A stretch of 64,000 nucleotides of DNA from Streptomyces sp. NRRL S-350 (GCF_000719705.1 NZ_JOHO01000002.1:186001-250000), one strand, 5' to 3'; numbered from the stretch's first letter, positions 1 to 9,238 are shown. Notes: generated by a model not told the origin, from the letters alone. Numbers and translations are program-made.

Positions 1-119
1 AGCAGAGGTCGTGAATCGTCGAGACTGGTCACGGCCGGAAAGGGCGCCGGAGCCCGTCCGACTGCGCTCGGCTGGTGTGAGCGCTGACAGGTCACCGTCG
101 GTCCGGGTGCGCGGTACTT

Positions 120-383
120 CCTGAAGGCTCAGGGCCACCGTCGTGTCCCGCGCCGGCGCCGCCGTGAGCCGGCCGCCGTCGAAGCGGACCGCCAACCCCG
201 GCGACCAGCCGTCCGGTCGCGGCCGGCCAGTAGGTCCCGGCCCAACGGCACGTCCTCGTCCGGCAATCCGAGCATCCGGCCCACCGTCCTGCGCACTGCC
301 TGCAGAGCCTCGGGTGAACGGTGATCCACCGTCATCCGCCCGGCCCACGCCACCTGCAGCCACCGGTGGGCCGGTGTTCCCAT
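120..383 (-). pseudogene. Possible frameshifted remnant of an unrecognised gene
   Basis: An ATG at 383 follows a good ribosome binding site (AGGAG, about 8 bases upstream). It opens a coding-like frame (MGTPAHRWLQVAWAGRM...) that continues to about base 236, ending ...LGRDLLAG. There the coding-like signal (G/C at wobble positions) moves to another frame, ...RPDGWSPGLAVRFDGGRL..., as if one base were lost. That second frame stays open to base 1, but its codon bias fades below about base 130. I do not recognise the family. It may be a decayed gene, the broken start of a gene to the left of the window, or chance. The frameshift reading is an inference from codon bias. Confidence 0.3.
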
Positions 384-783
384 GTGTGCGGCTCCTGCCA
401 TTCGTCGGAGGCAAGGGCGCCTGTGGATCGTTGTCAACCGGCTCCGATCTCGAGGTACACCCGCCAGCCGGAGGGGGTGCACCCCCATCGACCAGGGCCA
501 CAAGGGCGTGCGATGGGGGTGGTGCGGGCGAGGTGAACCACCGTTCTGCCGCGTGGAGATGACGGGGCGACAGGCCTCCGGTGCCCGCCTTCGGACCGCC
601 TCCCGGGTGGCGGCCCTCCGGGTGGACGGCGGGAGTCGGAGGGCGGGCCCTCGGGTCGATCGGCGGCGTCCTTGGCGCAGATGTGTCAAAAGTCTTGACG
701 GGGCGCGGTGGGTGCGGGCACTGTCACCGGTCCAGGAAACCCTCCACCCCCGCGAAGGCGAAGTCCGCCGTCGCGGGCCGGAT
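384..783. other. Gene-free stretch upstream of the GH54 gene
   Basis: I see no supportable gene here. Frames are open on both strands because of the high GC content, but they are rich in Arg, Pro and Gly, have no family signature and lack ribosome binding sites. The right end leads into the operator at 784-797. No convincing -35/-10 pair could be fixed for the GH54 gene. Confidence 0.5.
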
Positions 784-797
784 TGTTAGCGCTCACA
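784..797. promoter_or_regulatory. Candidate AraR operator upstream of the GH54 gene
   Basis: TGTTAGCGCTCACA differs at one position from the perfect palindrome TGTTAGCGCTAACA found in the araBDA promoter (3929-3942). It lies 38 bases before the GH54 start codon. The shared site suggests that one LacI-family regulator, probably the product of 2730-3761, controls both arabinose release and arabinose catabolism. Sequence match seen; the regulator assignment is inferred. Confidence 0.7.
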
Positions 798-834
798 TCC
801 CCTAGCCGCGCTCACCGATGAGCAGGGAGACACC

Positions 835-2319
835 ATGAGTGACACCGGAAGGACGAACCACCGGGGCGGCGTGGTGCGCCGCCTCACCCGAGCCGGGGCG
901 GCCCTCGCCGTCCTGGTCGGCGCCCTGGCCGGCGCCACCGCGACGAGCGGCGTGGCGCAGGCGGCCACGCAGGGCCCGTGCGACATCTACGCCGCCGGCG
1001 GCACGCCCTGCGTGGCCGCCCACAGCACCACCCGCGCGCTCTACGCGGGGTACGGCGGCCCGCTGTACCAGGTCACGCGGTCGTCGGACAAGGCGGTCCG
1101 GGACATCGGCGCCCTAACCGCGGGCGGCTACGCCGACGCCGCCGCGCAGGACGCGTTCTGCGCCGGCACCACGTGCGTCATCAGCGTGATCTACGACCAG
1201 AGCGGTCGGCACAACGACCTCACCCAGGCCCCCGGGGGCGGGGCCGCGCCCGGCCCGGACAACCTCGCCGACGCCACCCTCGCGCCCACCACGCTCAACG
1301 GCCACAAGGCGTACGGCGTGTACGTGGCCCCCGGCACCGGCTACCGCAACAACCACACCTCGGGCGTGGCGACCGGCGACCAGCCCGAGGGGATGTACGC
1401 GATCCTCGACGGCACGCACTACAACGGCGGCTGCTGCTTCGACTACGGCAACGCCGAGACCAGCAGCAACGACACCGGCAACGGCCACATGGAGGCGATC
1501 TACTTCGGCAACATCAAGGTCTGGGGCTACGGCAGCGGCCCCGGCCCCTGGGTGATGGCCGACCTGGAGAACGGCCTGTTCTCCGGGGCCGACCCGCACT
1601 ACAACGCCAACGACCCGACGGTCGACCACCGCTTCCTGACCGCCATGGTCAAGGGCGCGCCGAACCAGTGGGCGATCCGCGCCGGCGACGCCACCGCCGG
1701 CGGCCTGTCGACGTTCTACTCCGGGCCGCGCCCGAACGCCTCCGGCTACAACCCGATGCACAAGGAGGGCGCGATCATCCTCGGCATCGGCGGCGACAAC
1801 AGCAAGGGCGCCCGCGGCACCTTCTACGAGGGCGTGATGACCAGCGGCTACCCGTCGGACGCCACCGAGAACGCCGTCCAGGCCAACGTGGTGGCCGCCG
1901 GGTACACCCAGTCCGCCGCCCCCGCCGCGGGGGCGCTGCGCGGCACCGGTTCGGGCAAGTGCCTGGACGTCCCGAACGCCTCCACCACCCCCGGGGTGCA
2001 GTCGCAGATCTACAGCTGCTCCGGAGCGGCCAACCAGGCCTGGACCCGCACCGCTGACGGCCGGCTCACCGTGAACGTCTCCGGCACCACGATGTGCCTG
2101 GACGCGGCCGGGGGCGGGACGGCGGACGGCACCAAGGTGGTGACCTGGCCCTGCAACGGCGGCGCCAACCAGCAGTGGCGGTTCAACGGCGACGGCAGCG
2201 TCGTCGGCGTCCAGTCCGGCCGCTGCCTGGACGTGACCGGCGCCGCGGTGGCGAACGGCACGCCCGTCGAGCTGTGGACATGCTGGGGCGGCACCAACCA
2301 GAAGTGGACCCTCGGCTGA
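835..2319 (+). CDS. abfB: Secreted GH54 alpha-L-arabinofuranosidase with CBM13 lectin domain
   Basis: Predicted to remove alpha-L-arabinofuranosyl side chains from arabinan, arabinoxylan or similar polymers outside the cell. Residues 1-43 look like a signal peptide (Arg-rich start, hydrophobic core, AQA cleavage site). Residues 45 to about 360 match the GH54 catalytic domain: GPCDIYAAGGTPCVAAHSTT, YDQSGRHNDL, the vicinal CC of GGCCFDYGN, and HMEAIYFGN near residue 220, where the family's nucleophile Glu lies. The tail (about 365-494) has three repeats ending NQAW, NQQW and NQKW, a ricin B/CBM13 beta-trefoil. Fungal GH54 enzymes usually carry CBM42 instead. The ATG at 835 follows GGGAGA. It stands alone between an upstream AraR-type operator and a downstream terminator. 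Confidence 0.92.
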   Translation: MSDTGRTNHRGGVVRRLTRAGAALAVLVGALAGATATSGVAQAATQGPCDIYAAGGTPCVAAHSTTRALYAGYGGPLYQVTRSSDKAVRDIGALTAGGYADAAAQDAFCAGTTCVISVIYDQSGRHNDLTQAPGGGAAPGPDNLADATLAPTTLNGHKAYGVYVAPGTGYRNNHTSGVATGDQPEGMYAILDGTHYNGGCCFDYGNAETSSNDTGNGHMEAIYFGNIKVWGYGSGPGPWVMADLENGLFSGADPHYNANDPTVDHRFLTAMVKGAPNQWAIRAGDATAGGLSTFYSGPRPNASGYNPMHKEGAIILGIGGDNSKGARGTFYEGVMTSGYPSDATENAVQANVVAAGYTQSAAPAAGALRGTGSGKCLDVPNASTTPGVQSQIYSCSGAANQAWTRTADGRLTVNVSGTTMCLDAAGGGTADGTKVVTWPCNGGANQQWRFNGDGSVVGVQSGRCLDVTGAAVANGTPVELWTCWGGTNQKWTLG

Positions 2320-2325
2320 CCTCCC

Positions 2326-2369
2326 GGCCGGGCCCCGGCTCCGCACCCGAGCGGAGCCGGGGCCCGGCC
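2326..2369 (+). terminator. Terminator hairpin after GH54 gene
   Basis: A perfect 19-bp inverted repeat (arms 2326-2344 and 2351-2369, 6-base loop) starts 7 bases after the GH54 stop codon. There is no T-tract, as is usual for actinomycete terminators. Confidence 0.85.
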
Positions 2370-2400
2370 ACCACCGTGCACGGTCCGCCGGCTGCCCGCC

Positions 2401-2440
2401 GTCCGGGCCCTTCTTCGTCCGGGCCCCTCTTCGTCCGGGG
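2401..2440. repeat. 16-base tandem repeat, 2.5 copies
   Basis: The unit GTCCGGGCCCTTCTTC is followed by a copy with one change, then by 7 bases of a third. It lies in non-coding sequence between the GH54 terminator and the regulator. No function is apparent. Confidence 0.6.
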
Positions 2441-2573
2441 CGGCGCTCTCCGGCTGCGGCCCGGGACGAGTCGGTCCCCCGGGTTCCGGGGGTGTGGCCC
2501 GACGCGGAGCGGAAAGGCGCGGGGGTGCAGCGGTCATGCGGGTGCTCGCGCCGCCCGCCGGGCCCCTGTTTCG

Positions 2574-2585
2574 TCACCCGGGTGA
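2574..2585. promoter_or_regulatory. Perfect 12-bp palindrome upstream of araR-like gene
   Basis: TCACCCGGGTGA is perfectly self-complementary and lies about 145 bases before the LacI-type regulator start. It does not resemble the arabinose operators. It could bind another regulator or be a chance GC-rich palindrome. Confidence 0.3.
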
Positions 2586-2729
2586 AACCCGTGGGCGTGA
2601 ACCGGCCGCAACGGCCACATCCGACCGAGCCCGACGCTGGTAAGAAGGGAACGCCCGTTGAACCGAGAGTGACGGATTCGGCCCGGACCCGGTCGCGTAC
2701 TGTGGTCCCAGCCTAGGAGGGGACGACGC

Positions 2730-3761
2730 GTGGGAACAGAGAGCGCCGGGACGGAACAGCGCCAGCCGGTGATGGCGGACGTGGCCAAACTGGCCGGAGT
2801 GTCCCATCAGACGGTGTCCCGGGTGCTCAACGGTGCCCCGCACGTCCGGCCGGACACCCGTGACCGGGTGCTGGCCGCCATACGGGAGCTGGACTACCGG
2901 CCCAACTCCGCCGCCCGCGCGCTGGTGACCCGCCGTTCGCAGACCCTCGGCGTGGTGAGCTTCGACTCCACCCTCTACGGGCCCGCCTCGATGCTGGACG
3001 GCATAGAGCGGGCGGCGCGCAGTGCCGGGTACTTCGTCAGCGTGACCAGTCTCCGCTCCCTGGACGGCCGCTCGGTCCAGGAGGCCGTCGACCGGCTGCG
3101 CGACCAGGGGGTGGAGGGCGTCGTGGTGATCGCGCCGCAGACCTCCACCGTCAGCGCGGTCGCCCGGCTCTCCAGCTCGGTGCCGCTCGTCGCGGTCGGA
3201 TCGGGGAACCAGACCCGGGTGCCCATGGTGTCGGTCGGCAACCGCTTCGGCGCCGGCGAGGCGACCGGGCACCTGCTCGACCTGGGCCACCGCACCGTGC
3301 ACCACCTGGCGGGGCCCGCCAACTGGCTGGAGAGCCAGGACCGCGAGGAGGGGTGGCGCCTCACCCTGGAGGCGGCCGGAGCTCCGGTGCCGGAGGTGGA
3401 GCGTGGCGACTGGAGCGCCCGCTCGGGCTACCAGGCCGGGCTGCGGATCGCCCGACTGCCGGACGTCACGGCCGTCTTCTGCGCCAACGACCACATGGCG
3501 CTCGGGCTGCTGCGCGCCCTGCACGAGGCCGGTCGCTCGGTCCCCGAGGAGATCAGCGTGGTCGGGTTCGACGACATCCCCGAGGCCGCCTACTTCACCC
3601 CGCCGCTGACCACCGTGCGGCAGGACTTCGGTGAACTCGGCAGGCGGGCGCTGGAACTGCTCGTGGCGGAGCTGGAGGGCGCCTCGCTCTCCCGGACCCA
3701 CGTGCGGATCTCCCCGGAGCTGGTGCTGCGCCGCAGCGTGGGCCCGGCCGCCCGGCGCTGA
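2730..3761 (+). CDS. araR: LacI-family regulator, probable arabinose repressor AraR
   Basis: A 343-residue transcription factor. The LacI helix-turn-helix and hinge start at about residue 15 (MADVAKLAGVSHQTVSRVLNG...YRPNSAARAL). A periplasmic-binding-protein-like effector domain follows, ending in the typical VVGFDDIPEA and TTVRQDF segments. The GTG start follows AGGAGGGG; a GTG/ATG at 2769-2772 is a shorter alternative. It lies between GH54 and araBDA, which share TGTTAGCGCTAACA-type operators, so it probably represses both and is released by arabinose. The role comes from position and operators; the LacI family assignment is clear. Note that AraR of Bacillus is a GntR-LacI chimera and is not orthologous. 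Confidence 0.85.
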   Translation: MGTESAGTEQRQPVMADVAKLAGVSHQTVSRVLNGAPHVRPDTRDRVLAAIRELDYRPNSAARALVTRRSQTLGVVSFDSTLYGPASMLDGIERAARSAGYFVSVTSLRSLDGRSVQEAVDRLRDQGVEGVVVIAPQTSTVSAVARLSSSVPLVAVGSGNQTRVPMVSVGNRFGAGEATGHLLDLGHRTVHHLAGPANWLESQDREEGWRLTLEAAGAPVPEVERGDWSARSGYQAGLRIARLPDVTAVFCANDHMALGLLRALHEAGRSVPEEISVVGFDDIPEAAYFTPPLTTVRQDFGELGRRALELLVAELEGASLSRTHVRISPELVLRRSVGPAARR

Positions 3762-3915
3762 GCCGCTGCTCGGGCGGGTCGAACCGTCGGCGGGGCCCGC
3801 CCGTCGAGCCGCAGGCCGGAGCGGTCGAACCGCAGGCAGGGCCCGATCGGACCGCCGACGGGGCCCGCTCCGCCCGGCCACCAGGATCTCGTCGGCGTCG
3901 GCCTGGCAGAATCCC

Positions 3916-3944
3916 TTGACACGGCGAATGTTAGCGCTAACAAT
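3916..3944 (+). promoter_or_regulatory. Promoter of araB-araD-araA
   Basis: A perfect -35 box TTGACA (3916-3921) is followed 16-17 bases later by TAACAAT (3938-3944) as the -10 region. The perfect operator palindrome at 3929-3942 lies between and over these boxes, the classic position for repression by steric hindrance. The resulting leader is about 200 bases long. Confidence 0.65.
3929..3942. promoter_or_regulatory. AraR-type operator O1 (perfect palindrome)
   Basis: TGTTAGCGCTAACA is a perfect 14-bp palindrome with the GCGC centre typical of LacI-family sites. It overlaps the araBDA -10 box and is nearly identical to the site before the GH54 gene (784-797). Confidence 0.8.
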
Positions 3945-3947
3945 TCC

Positions 3948-3961
3948 CGTGAGCGTTAACA
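3948..3961. promoter_or_regulatory. AraR-type operator O2 (imperfect)
   Basis: CGTGAGCGTTAACA matches the O1 palindrome at 11 of 14 positions and is centred 19 bp downstream of it. Spacing of about two helical turns places both on the same DNA face, which would suit cooperative binding. Confidence 0.55.
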
Positions 3962-4067
3962 AGAACGCCCTTCCCGCTCCACCGGCCAGGCGCCGTCATC
4001 CCGCTTCTGTGCGCCCGGCCGGTGGCCAATCGTTCCGCCCTTCTGAGGGAGAGGTCGCGGAACGGAG

Positions 4068-4121
4068 CCTGTCGCCGGTGCGCTCCCCCCTGCCCCGGTC
4101 GTGGACCGCACCGGCGACAGG
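4068..4121 (+). promoter_or_regulatory. Perfect 15-bp hairpin in the araB leader
   Basis: Arms 4068-4082 (CCTGTCGCCGGTGCG) and 4107-4121 are perfect complements around a 24-base loop. The structure ends 35 bases before the araB start codon, inside the long leader. It resembles an attenuator or a stabilising leader hairpin. The rest of 3762-4156 holds no supportable gene. Confidence 0.5.
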
Positions 4122-4156
4122 TGAGAACGCCGGGATCCCGTACGAAGGATGAGGAC

Positions 4157-5854
4157 GTGACCGTGATTCCTGCCGCCCCTGACCTGGAGAGATACGCCGT
4201 CGGGATCGACTTCGGCACCCTCTCCGGCCGCGCCGTGGTGGTCCGCGTACGGGACGGCGAGGAGGTCGGCACCGCCGTCCACCACTACCCGCACGCCGTC
4301 ATCGAACGCGAGCTGCCCGGCACCGGCCGGCCGCTCCCGCCCGACTGGGCGCTCCAGCACCCCGCCGACTGGCGCGAGGTCCTGCGCACCGCAGTCCCCG
4401 CCGCGCTCGCCGCCGCCGGCATCGACCCGGCCCAAGTGATCGGCATCGCCACCGACTTCACCGCCTGCACCGTCCTGCCGGTGCTCGCCGACGGCACCCC
4501 GCTCGCCGAGACCGAGCGCTGGTCCGACCGCCCGCACGCCTGGCCCAAGCTCTGGAAGCACCACGCCGCCCAGGGGCAGGCCGACCGGATCAACGCCCTG
4601 GCCCACGCCCGCGGCGAGAAGTGGATCCACCGCTACGGCGGGAAGATCTCCGCCGAGTGGCAGTACGCCAAGGCCCTCCAGGTCCTGGAGGAGGACCCGG
4701 CCGTCTACGCCGCCTGCGAACGCTGGATCGAGGCCGCCGACTGGATCGTCTGGCAGCTCACCGGCACCGAGAGCCGCAACACCTGCACCGCCGGCTACAA
4801 GGGCATCCACCAGGACGGCAGCTACCCGAGCGAGGACTACCTCGCCGCCCTCCACCCGGACTTCGCGGACTTCGCCCGCACCCGGCTGGAGCACCCGCTC
4901 TCCGCGCTCGGCTCCCGGGTCGGCTCGCTGACCGCGCAGGCCGCCGGGTGGACCGGCCTGCCCGAGGGCATCGCGGTCGCCGCCGGCAACGTCGACGCGC
5001 ACGTCGCCGCACCCGCCGCCCGGGCCGTCGACAACGGCCGGCTCCTCGCCATCATGGGCACCTCCACGTGCCACGTCGTCAACGGCGCCACACTCGCCGA
5101 CGTCCCCGGCATCTGCGGCGTGGTCGAGGACGGCATCGTCACCGGCTCCTACGGCTACGAGGCCGGCCAGAGCGCCGTCGGCGACATCTTCGCCTGGTGG
5201 CTGCGCCAGGGCGTGCCCGCCGACTACCTCGCCGAGGCCGAGGCGACCGGCGAGGACCTGCACCAGCTGCTCAGCCGGAAGATCGCCGACCAGCCGGTCG
5301 GCGGCCACGGCCTGGTCGCGCTCGACTGGATGAACGGCAACCGCTCCACCCTGGTCGACCACCACCTGTCCGGCGTGATCGTCGGCCTCACCCTCGCCAC
5401 CCGCCCCGAGGAGGTCTACCGGGCCCTCCTGGAGGCCACCGCCTTCGGCACCCGCGTCATCGTCGAAGCCCTGGAACAGGGCGGTGTGCCCGTCACCGAG
5501 TTCATCGTCACCGGCGGCCTCAAGAAGAACGAACTGCTGATGCGGATCTACGCCGACGTGCTGCGCCGCCCGGTCTCCGTCGCCGAGTCCGAGCAGGGCC
5601 CGGCGCTCGGCTCGGCGATCCACGCGGCCGTCGCCGCCGGCGCGTACCCGGACGTGCGCACCGCGGCCGCCGCCATGGGCCGGGTGCACCAGGGCGCGTA
5701 CCAGCCGGACCCGGCCGCCGCCGACGCCTACGACCTGCTCTTCGCCGAATACCGCGCCCTGCACGACCACTTCGGCCTCGGCGCCGACAAGCTCCTGCAC
5801 CGCCTGCGCGACCTCCGGAACGCCGCCCTCACCACCCCGAGCGAGGCAATGTGA
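4157..5854 (+). CDS. araB: L-ribulokinase
   Basis: Phosphorylates L-ribulose with ATP to L-ribulose 5-phosphate, the second step of arabinose catabolism, in the cytoplasm. The 565-residue FGGY kinase shows the N-terminal phosphate-binding motif [13 protein letters not shown], the ribulokinase segment [21 protein letters not shown] in the second lobe and the signature [10 protein letters not shown]. The length is normal for the family. I chose the GTG at 4157 (AAGGA 7 bases upstream); GTG 4163 is an alternative. The frame is open back to 4022, but that part lies in the leader hairpin and has no family similarity. First gene of araB-araD-araA, with a 4-bp overlap with araD. Confidence 0.95.
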   Translation: MTVIPAAPDLERYAVGIDFGTLSGRAVVVRVRDGEEVGTAVHHYPHAVIERELPGTGRPLPPDWALQHPADWREVLRTAVPAALAAAGIDPAQVIGIATDFTACTVLPVLADGTPLAETERWSDRPHAWPKLWKHHAAQGQADRINALAHARGEKWIHRYGGKISAEWQYAKALQVLEEDPAVYAACERWIEAADWIVWQLTGTESRNTCTAGYKGIHQDGSYPSEDYLAALHPDFADFARTRLEHPLSALGSRVGSLTAQAAGWTGLPEGIAVAAGNVDAHVAAPAARAVDNGRLLAIMGTSTCHVVNGATLADVPGICGVVEDGIVTGSYGYEAGQSAVGDIFAWWLRQGVPADYLAEAEATGEDLHQLLSRKIADQPVGGHGLVALDWMNGNRSTLVDHHLSGVIVGLTLATRPEEVYRALLEATAFGTRVIVEALEQGGVPVTEFIVTGGLKKNELLMRIYADVLRRPVSVAESEQGPALGSAIHAAVAAGAYPDVRTAAAAMGRVHQGAYQPDPAAADAYDLLFAEYRALHDHFGLGADKLLHRLRDLRNAALTTPSEAM

Positions 5855-6519
5855 ACGCGACCCTCGACGCCGTCCGCCGCCAGGTCAGCGACCTCCACCA
5901 GGAACTGGTCCGCTACAACCTGGTCGTCTGGACCGCCGGCAACGTCTCCGCCCGCGTGCCCGGCGAGGACCTGCTCGTCATCAAGCCCAGCGGCGTCTCC
6001 TACGACGAACTGACGCCCCACAACATGATCGTCTGCGACCTGGACGGCAACGTCGTCGAAGGCGACCACTCGCCGTCCTCCGACACCGCCGCGCACGCCT
6101 ACGTCTACCGGCACATGCCCGAGGTCGGCGGGGTGGTCCACACCCACTCCACCTTCGCCTGCGCCTGGGCGGCCCGCGGCGAGGCCGTCCCCTGCGTCCT
6201 CACCGCGATGGCCGACGAGTTCGGCGCCGAGATCCCGATCGGCCCGTTCGCCCTGATCGGCGACGACTCGATCGGCCGCGGCATCGTGGACACCCTCAAG
6301 GGCCACCGCTCGCCCGCCGTCCTGATGCAGAACCACGGCGTGTTCACCATCGGCAAGGACGCCAAGGCCGCCGTGAAGGCCGCCGTGATGTGCGAGGACG
6401 TGGCCCGCACCGTCCACCTCTCCCGCCAGCTCGGCGAGCCCCTGCCCATCGCGCAGGCCGACATCGACAGTCTCAACTTCCGCTACCAGAACGTCTACGG
6501 CCAGCCCCAGGCCCGTTGA
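5851..6519 (+). CDS. araD: L-ribulose-5-phosphate 4-epimerase
   Basis: Converts L-ribulose 5-phosphate to D-xylulose 5-phosphate, feeding arabinose into the pentose phosphate pathway. The 222-residue class II aldolase-type protein shows the family's zinc ligands: VHTHST (two His near residues 96-98) and QNHGVF (third His). TAGNVSAR and [10 protein letters not shown] form the substrate-binding part. It starts at a GTG that overlaps the araB stop (GTGA), indicating translational coupling. Araf or xylulose use could not be told apart by sequence alone, but the operon context with araB and araA settles the role. Confidence 0.95.
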   Translation: MNATLDAVRRQVSDLHQELVRYNLVVWTAGNVSARVPGEDLLVIKPSGVSYDELTPHNMIVCDLDGNVVEGDHSPSSDTAAHAYVYRHMPEVGGVVHTHSTFACAWAARGEAVPCVLTAMADEFGAEIPIGPFALIGDDSIGRGIVDTLKGHRSPAVLMQNHGVFTIGKDAKAAVKAAVMCEDVARTVHLSRQLGEPLPIAQADIDSLNFRYQNVYGQPQAR

Positions 6520-6530
6520 GGAGACACCCC

Positions 6531-8039
6531 ATGAAGAAGCCGTTGGAGGGCCGCCAGGTCTGGTTCCTGACGGGCAGCCAGGGACTGTACGGCGAGGACA
6601 CGCTGCGTCAGGTGGCCGAGCAGTCCCAGCGCATCGCCGAAGCCCTGGACGGCGACGCCGCCGTGCCGGTCGAGATCGTCTGGAAGCCGGTCCTCACGGA
6701 CGCCGCCGCGATCCGCCGGATCTGCCTGGAGGCCAACTCCGCCGACGACTGCATCGGTCTGATCGCGTGGATGCACACCTTCTCCCCGGCGAAGATGTGG
6801 ATCGCCGGACTGGACGCCCTGCAGAAGCCGCTGCTCCACCTGCACACCCAGGCCAACGTCGAACTGCCCTGGCACTCCATCGACATGGACTTCATGAACC
6901 TGAACCAGGCCGCCCACGGCGACCGCGAGTTCGGCTACATCCAGTCCCGCCTCGGCGTGCCGCGCAAGACCGTCGCCGGACACGTCACCGACCCGGCCGT
7001 CTCCGCCCGGATCGCCACCTGGGCCCGCGCCGCCTCCGGCCGGGCCGAACTGCGCAGCCTCAAGCTCGCCCGCTTCGGCGACAACATGCGCGACGTCGCC
7101 GTCACCGAGGGCGACAAGGTCGAGGCCCAGCGCCGCTTCGGGGTCTCCGTCAACACCTACGGCGTCAACGACCTCGTCGCCGCCGTGGACGCCGCGACCG
7201 ACGCCGACGTCACCGAGCTGGTCAAGGAGTACGACGACGGCTACCGCCTCGCCCCCGAGCTGCGGGCCGGCGGGGAGCGCCACGAATCGCTGCGGTACGC
7301 GGCGCGGATCGAGCTCGGCCTGCGCGGCTTCCTGGAGCAGGGCGGCTTCAAGGCCTTCACCACCAACTTCGAGGACCTCGGCGGGCTGCGCCAGCTGCCC
7401 GGCCTCGCGGTGCAGCGGCTGATGGCCGACGGCTACGGCTTCGGCGGCGAGGGCGACTGGAAGACCTCCACCCTGCTGCGCACCCTCAAGGTGGCCGCCA
7501 CCGGACTGTCCGGCGGCACCTCCTTCATGGAGGACTACACCTACCACCTGGAGTTCGGCCACGAGCTGATCCTCGGCGCGCACATGCTGGAGGTCTGCCC
7601 GAGCATCGCGGCGGCCACCCCCTCCTGCGAGATCCACCCGCTCTCCATCGGCGGCCGCGAGGACCCGGTCCGCCTGGTCTTCGACGCCGAGCCCGGCCCG
7701 GCGGTGGTGGTCGGCCTCGCCGACCTGGGCGACCGCTTCCGGCTGGTCGCCAACGAGGTCGACGTGGTCGAGGCGCCGGCCCCGCTGCCCCACCTGCCCG
7801 TCGCCCGCGCCGTCTGGAAGCCGCGACCGGACCTGCACACCTCCACCGAGGCCTGGCTGACGGCCGGCGGACCGCACCACACCGTGCTGTCCGGGGCGCT
7901 CGGCGCCGAGGAGCTGGAGGACCTCGCCGAGATGATCGGCGTGGAACTCCTGGTGATCGACGACGACACCAACATCCGCCGGTTCACCAAGGAGCTGCGC
8001 TGGAACCAGGCCTACCACCGCCTGGCCCAGGGGTTCTGA
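6531..8039 (+). CDS. araA: L-arabinose isomerase
   Basis: Isomerises L-arabinose to L-ribulose, the first step of the pathway. Its 502 residues match the usual length of about 500. The active-site segments are intact: GEGDWKT and FMEDYTYH carry the two catalytic Glu residues and [19 protein letters not shown] carries a metal-binding His. The C-terminal segment [14 protein letters not shown] is also typical. The start is an ATG 12 bases after araD, with GAGGAGA as ribosome binding site. It is the last gene of the ara operon, closed by the terminator at 8059-8090. Confidence 0.97.
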   Translation: MKKPLEGRQVWFLTGSQGLYGEDTLRQVAEQSQRIAEALDGDAAVPVEIVWKPVLTDAAAIRRICLEANSADDCIGLIAWMHTFSPAKMWIAGLDALQKPLLHLHTQANVELPWHSIDMDFMNLNQAAHGDREFGYIQSRLGVPRKTVAGHVTDPAVSARIATWARAASGRAELRSLKLARFGDNMRDVAVTEGDKVEAQRRFGVSVNTYGVNDLVAAVDAATDADVTELVKEYDDGYRLAPELRAGGERHESLRYAARIELGLRGFLEQGGFKAFTTNFEDLGGLRQLPGLAVQRLMADGYGFGGEGDWKTSTLLRTLKVAATGLSGGTSFMEDYTYHLEFGHELILGAHMLEVCPSIAAATPSCEIHPLSIGGREDPVRLVFDAEPGPAVVVGLADLGDRFRLVANEVDVVEAPAPLPHLPVARAVWKPRPDLHTSTEAWLTAGGPHHTVLSGALGAEELEDLAEMIGVELLVIDDDTNIRRFTKELRWNQAYHRLAQGF

Positions 8040-8058
8040 CCCCGCCCGGTCCCGCACC

Positions 8059-8090
8059 GGCGACGCCCGCCCGCCCGGGCGGGCGTCGCC
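8059..8090 (+). terminator. Terminator hairpin after araA
   Basis: A perfect 13-bp stem (8059-8071 with 8078-8090) around a 6-base loop, 19 bases after the araA stop. It separates the ara operon from galM, although read-through is possible because galM follows at once and has no obvious promoter. Confidence 0.8.
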
Positions 8091-8126
8091 GTTCCCCCGC
8101 AGTCCCGCAAGGAACGGAGTGACCCC

Positions 8127-9215
8127 GTGCCGAGAGACGCACTCGTGTCGAAGGGCGAACTGACGGTGTCCCAGGAGGTCGCCGCGACGCTGCCGGACGG
8201 ACAGCCCGTCACCCGCTGGACCATCGGCGTCCCGGGGGGCGTCACGGCGGAGGTGCTCAGCCTCGGCGCCCGCCTCCAGGCCCTGTACGCCCCGGACCGG
8301 GACGGCCGGCGGGAGAACGTGGTGCTCGGCTGCGACCGCGTCGAGGACCTGCTCGGCGAAGCGGCCTACCTCGGCGCGACGGTCGGCCGCTACGCCAACC
8401 GGATCGCCGGCGGCACCCTGCCCCTCGACGGCACCACGCACCGGCTGCGGACCCAGACCACCGGCCACACCCTGCACGGCGGCCCGGACGGCTTCGCCAC
8501 CCGGCTCTGGGACGGCGTGCCTGTCCGCGAGGGCCGGCGGGCCGGGGTGCGGCTGCGGCTGCACAGCCCCGACGGCGACCAGGGGTTCCCGGGAGCGCTC
8601 ACCGCCGAGGTGACGTACCTGCTCGACCCCGCCGGCCGACTCTGGATCGGCTACCGGGCGACCGCGGACGCCCCGACGGTCGTCAACCTCACCAACCACG
8701 CGTACGTCAACCTGGCGGGCGAGGGCAGCGGAACGGTCCTCGACCACCTGCTCCGGGTGGATGCCGCCGGGTACCTGCCGGTGGACGGCGGACTGATCCC
8801 GCTCGGCCCGGTCGAGCCCGTCGCCGGCACGCCCTTCGACCTGCGCGAGGCGACGCCGATCGGCGAGCGCGTCACCGCCGACGACCCGCAGGTCCGCCTG
8901 GCCGGCGCGGGCTTCGACCACAACTGGGTGCTCGACGGGACCGGGTTCCGCCGGGCCGCCGTGCTGAGCCACCCCGCCAGCGGCCGGCGCCTCGAATGCC
9001 TGACGACGGAACCGGGGATCCAGGTCTACACCGGGAACCACTTCGACGGCTCGCTGACCGGCCGCTCCGGCCGCCCGTACCGGGCGTACGCCGGCATCGC
9101 GTTGGAGACGCAGCACTTCCCGGACTCGCCCAACCGCCCCGAGTACCCCTCCACCGTCCTGCGCCCGGAGGAGGAGTTCCGCTCGACGACGGTGTACCGC
9201 TTCTCGGTCGAGTAG
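8127..9215 (+). CDS. galM: Aldose 1-epimerase (mutarotase)
   Basis: Interconverts alpha and beta anomers of aldoses such as galactose, arabinose or glucose in the cytoplasm. The 362-residue galactose mutarotase fold shows GRYANRIAGG, the catalytic His segment NLTNHAYVNLAG and the catalytic Glu segment GIALETQHFPDSPN. The GTG start follows AAGGAACGGAG. There is no signal peptide. It lies between the ara operon and the convergent GH42 gene. Its natural substrate could be the arabinose or galactose released by the neighbouring hydrolases, but this cannot be read from the sequence. Confidence 0.93.
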   Translation: MPRDALVSKGELTVSQEVAATLPDGQPVTRWTIGVPGGVTAEVLSLGARLQALYAPDRDGRRENVVLGCDRVEDLLGEAAYLGATVGRYANRIAGGTLPLDGTTHRLRTQTTGHTLHGGPDGFATRLWDGVPVREGRRAGVRLRLHSPDGDQGFPGALTAEVTYLLDPAGRLWIGYRATADAPTVVNLTNHAYVNLAGEGSGTVLDHLLRVDAAGYLPVDGGLIPLGPVEPVAGTPFDLREATPIGERVTADDPQVRLAGAGFDHNWVLDGTGFRRAAVLSHPASGRRLECLTTEPGIQVYTGNHFDGSLTGRSGRPYRAYAGIALETQHFPDSPNRPEYPSTVLRPEEEFRSTTVYRFSVE

Positions 9216-9238
9216 CGACCGCCGCCGGGTGGTGAGCG

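Larger units (their letters stand above)
2370..2729. other. Intergenic region before araR-like gene
   Basis: No gene was seen. It holds a 16-base direct repeat (2401-2440), a perfect 12-bp palindrome TCACCCGGGTGA (2574-2585) and a possible -10 box TACTGT (2698-2703) in front of the regulator gene. No good -35 box was found. Confidence 0.5.

Noticed and set aside
978..2057. Arg-rich plus-strand frame inside the GH54 gene
   Set aside because: Out-of-frame shadow of GH54; composition dominated by Arg, Pro and Gln with no domain.
3785..3860. Inverted repeat CGTCGGCGG/CCGCCGACG after the AraR gene
   Set aside because: Only 9 bp with a 58-base loop; too weak to call a terminator, though it may contribute.
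4022..4156. N-terminal extension of AraB from a GTG at 4022
   Set aside because: It covers the leader hairpin, has no similarity to ribulokinases, and a better binding site lies before 4157.
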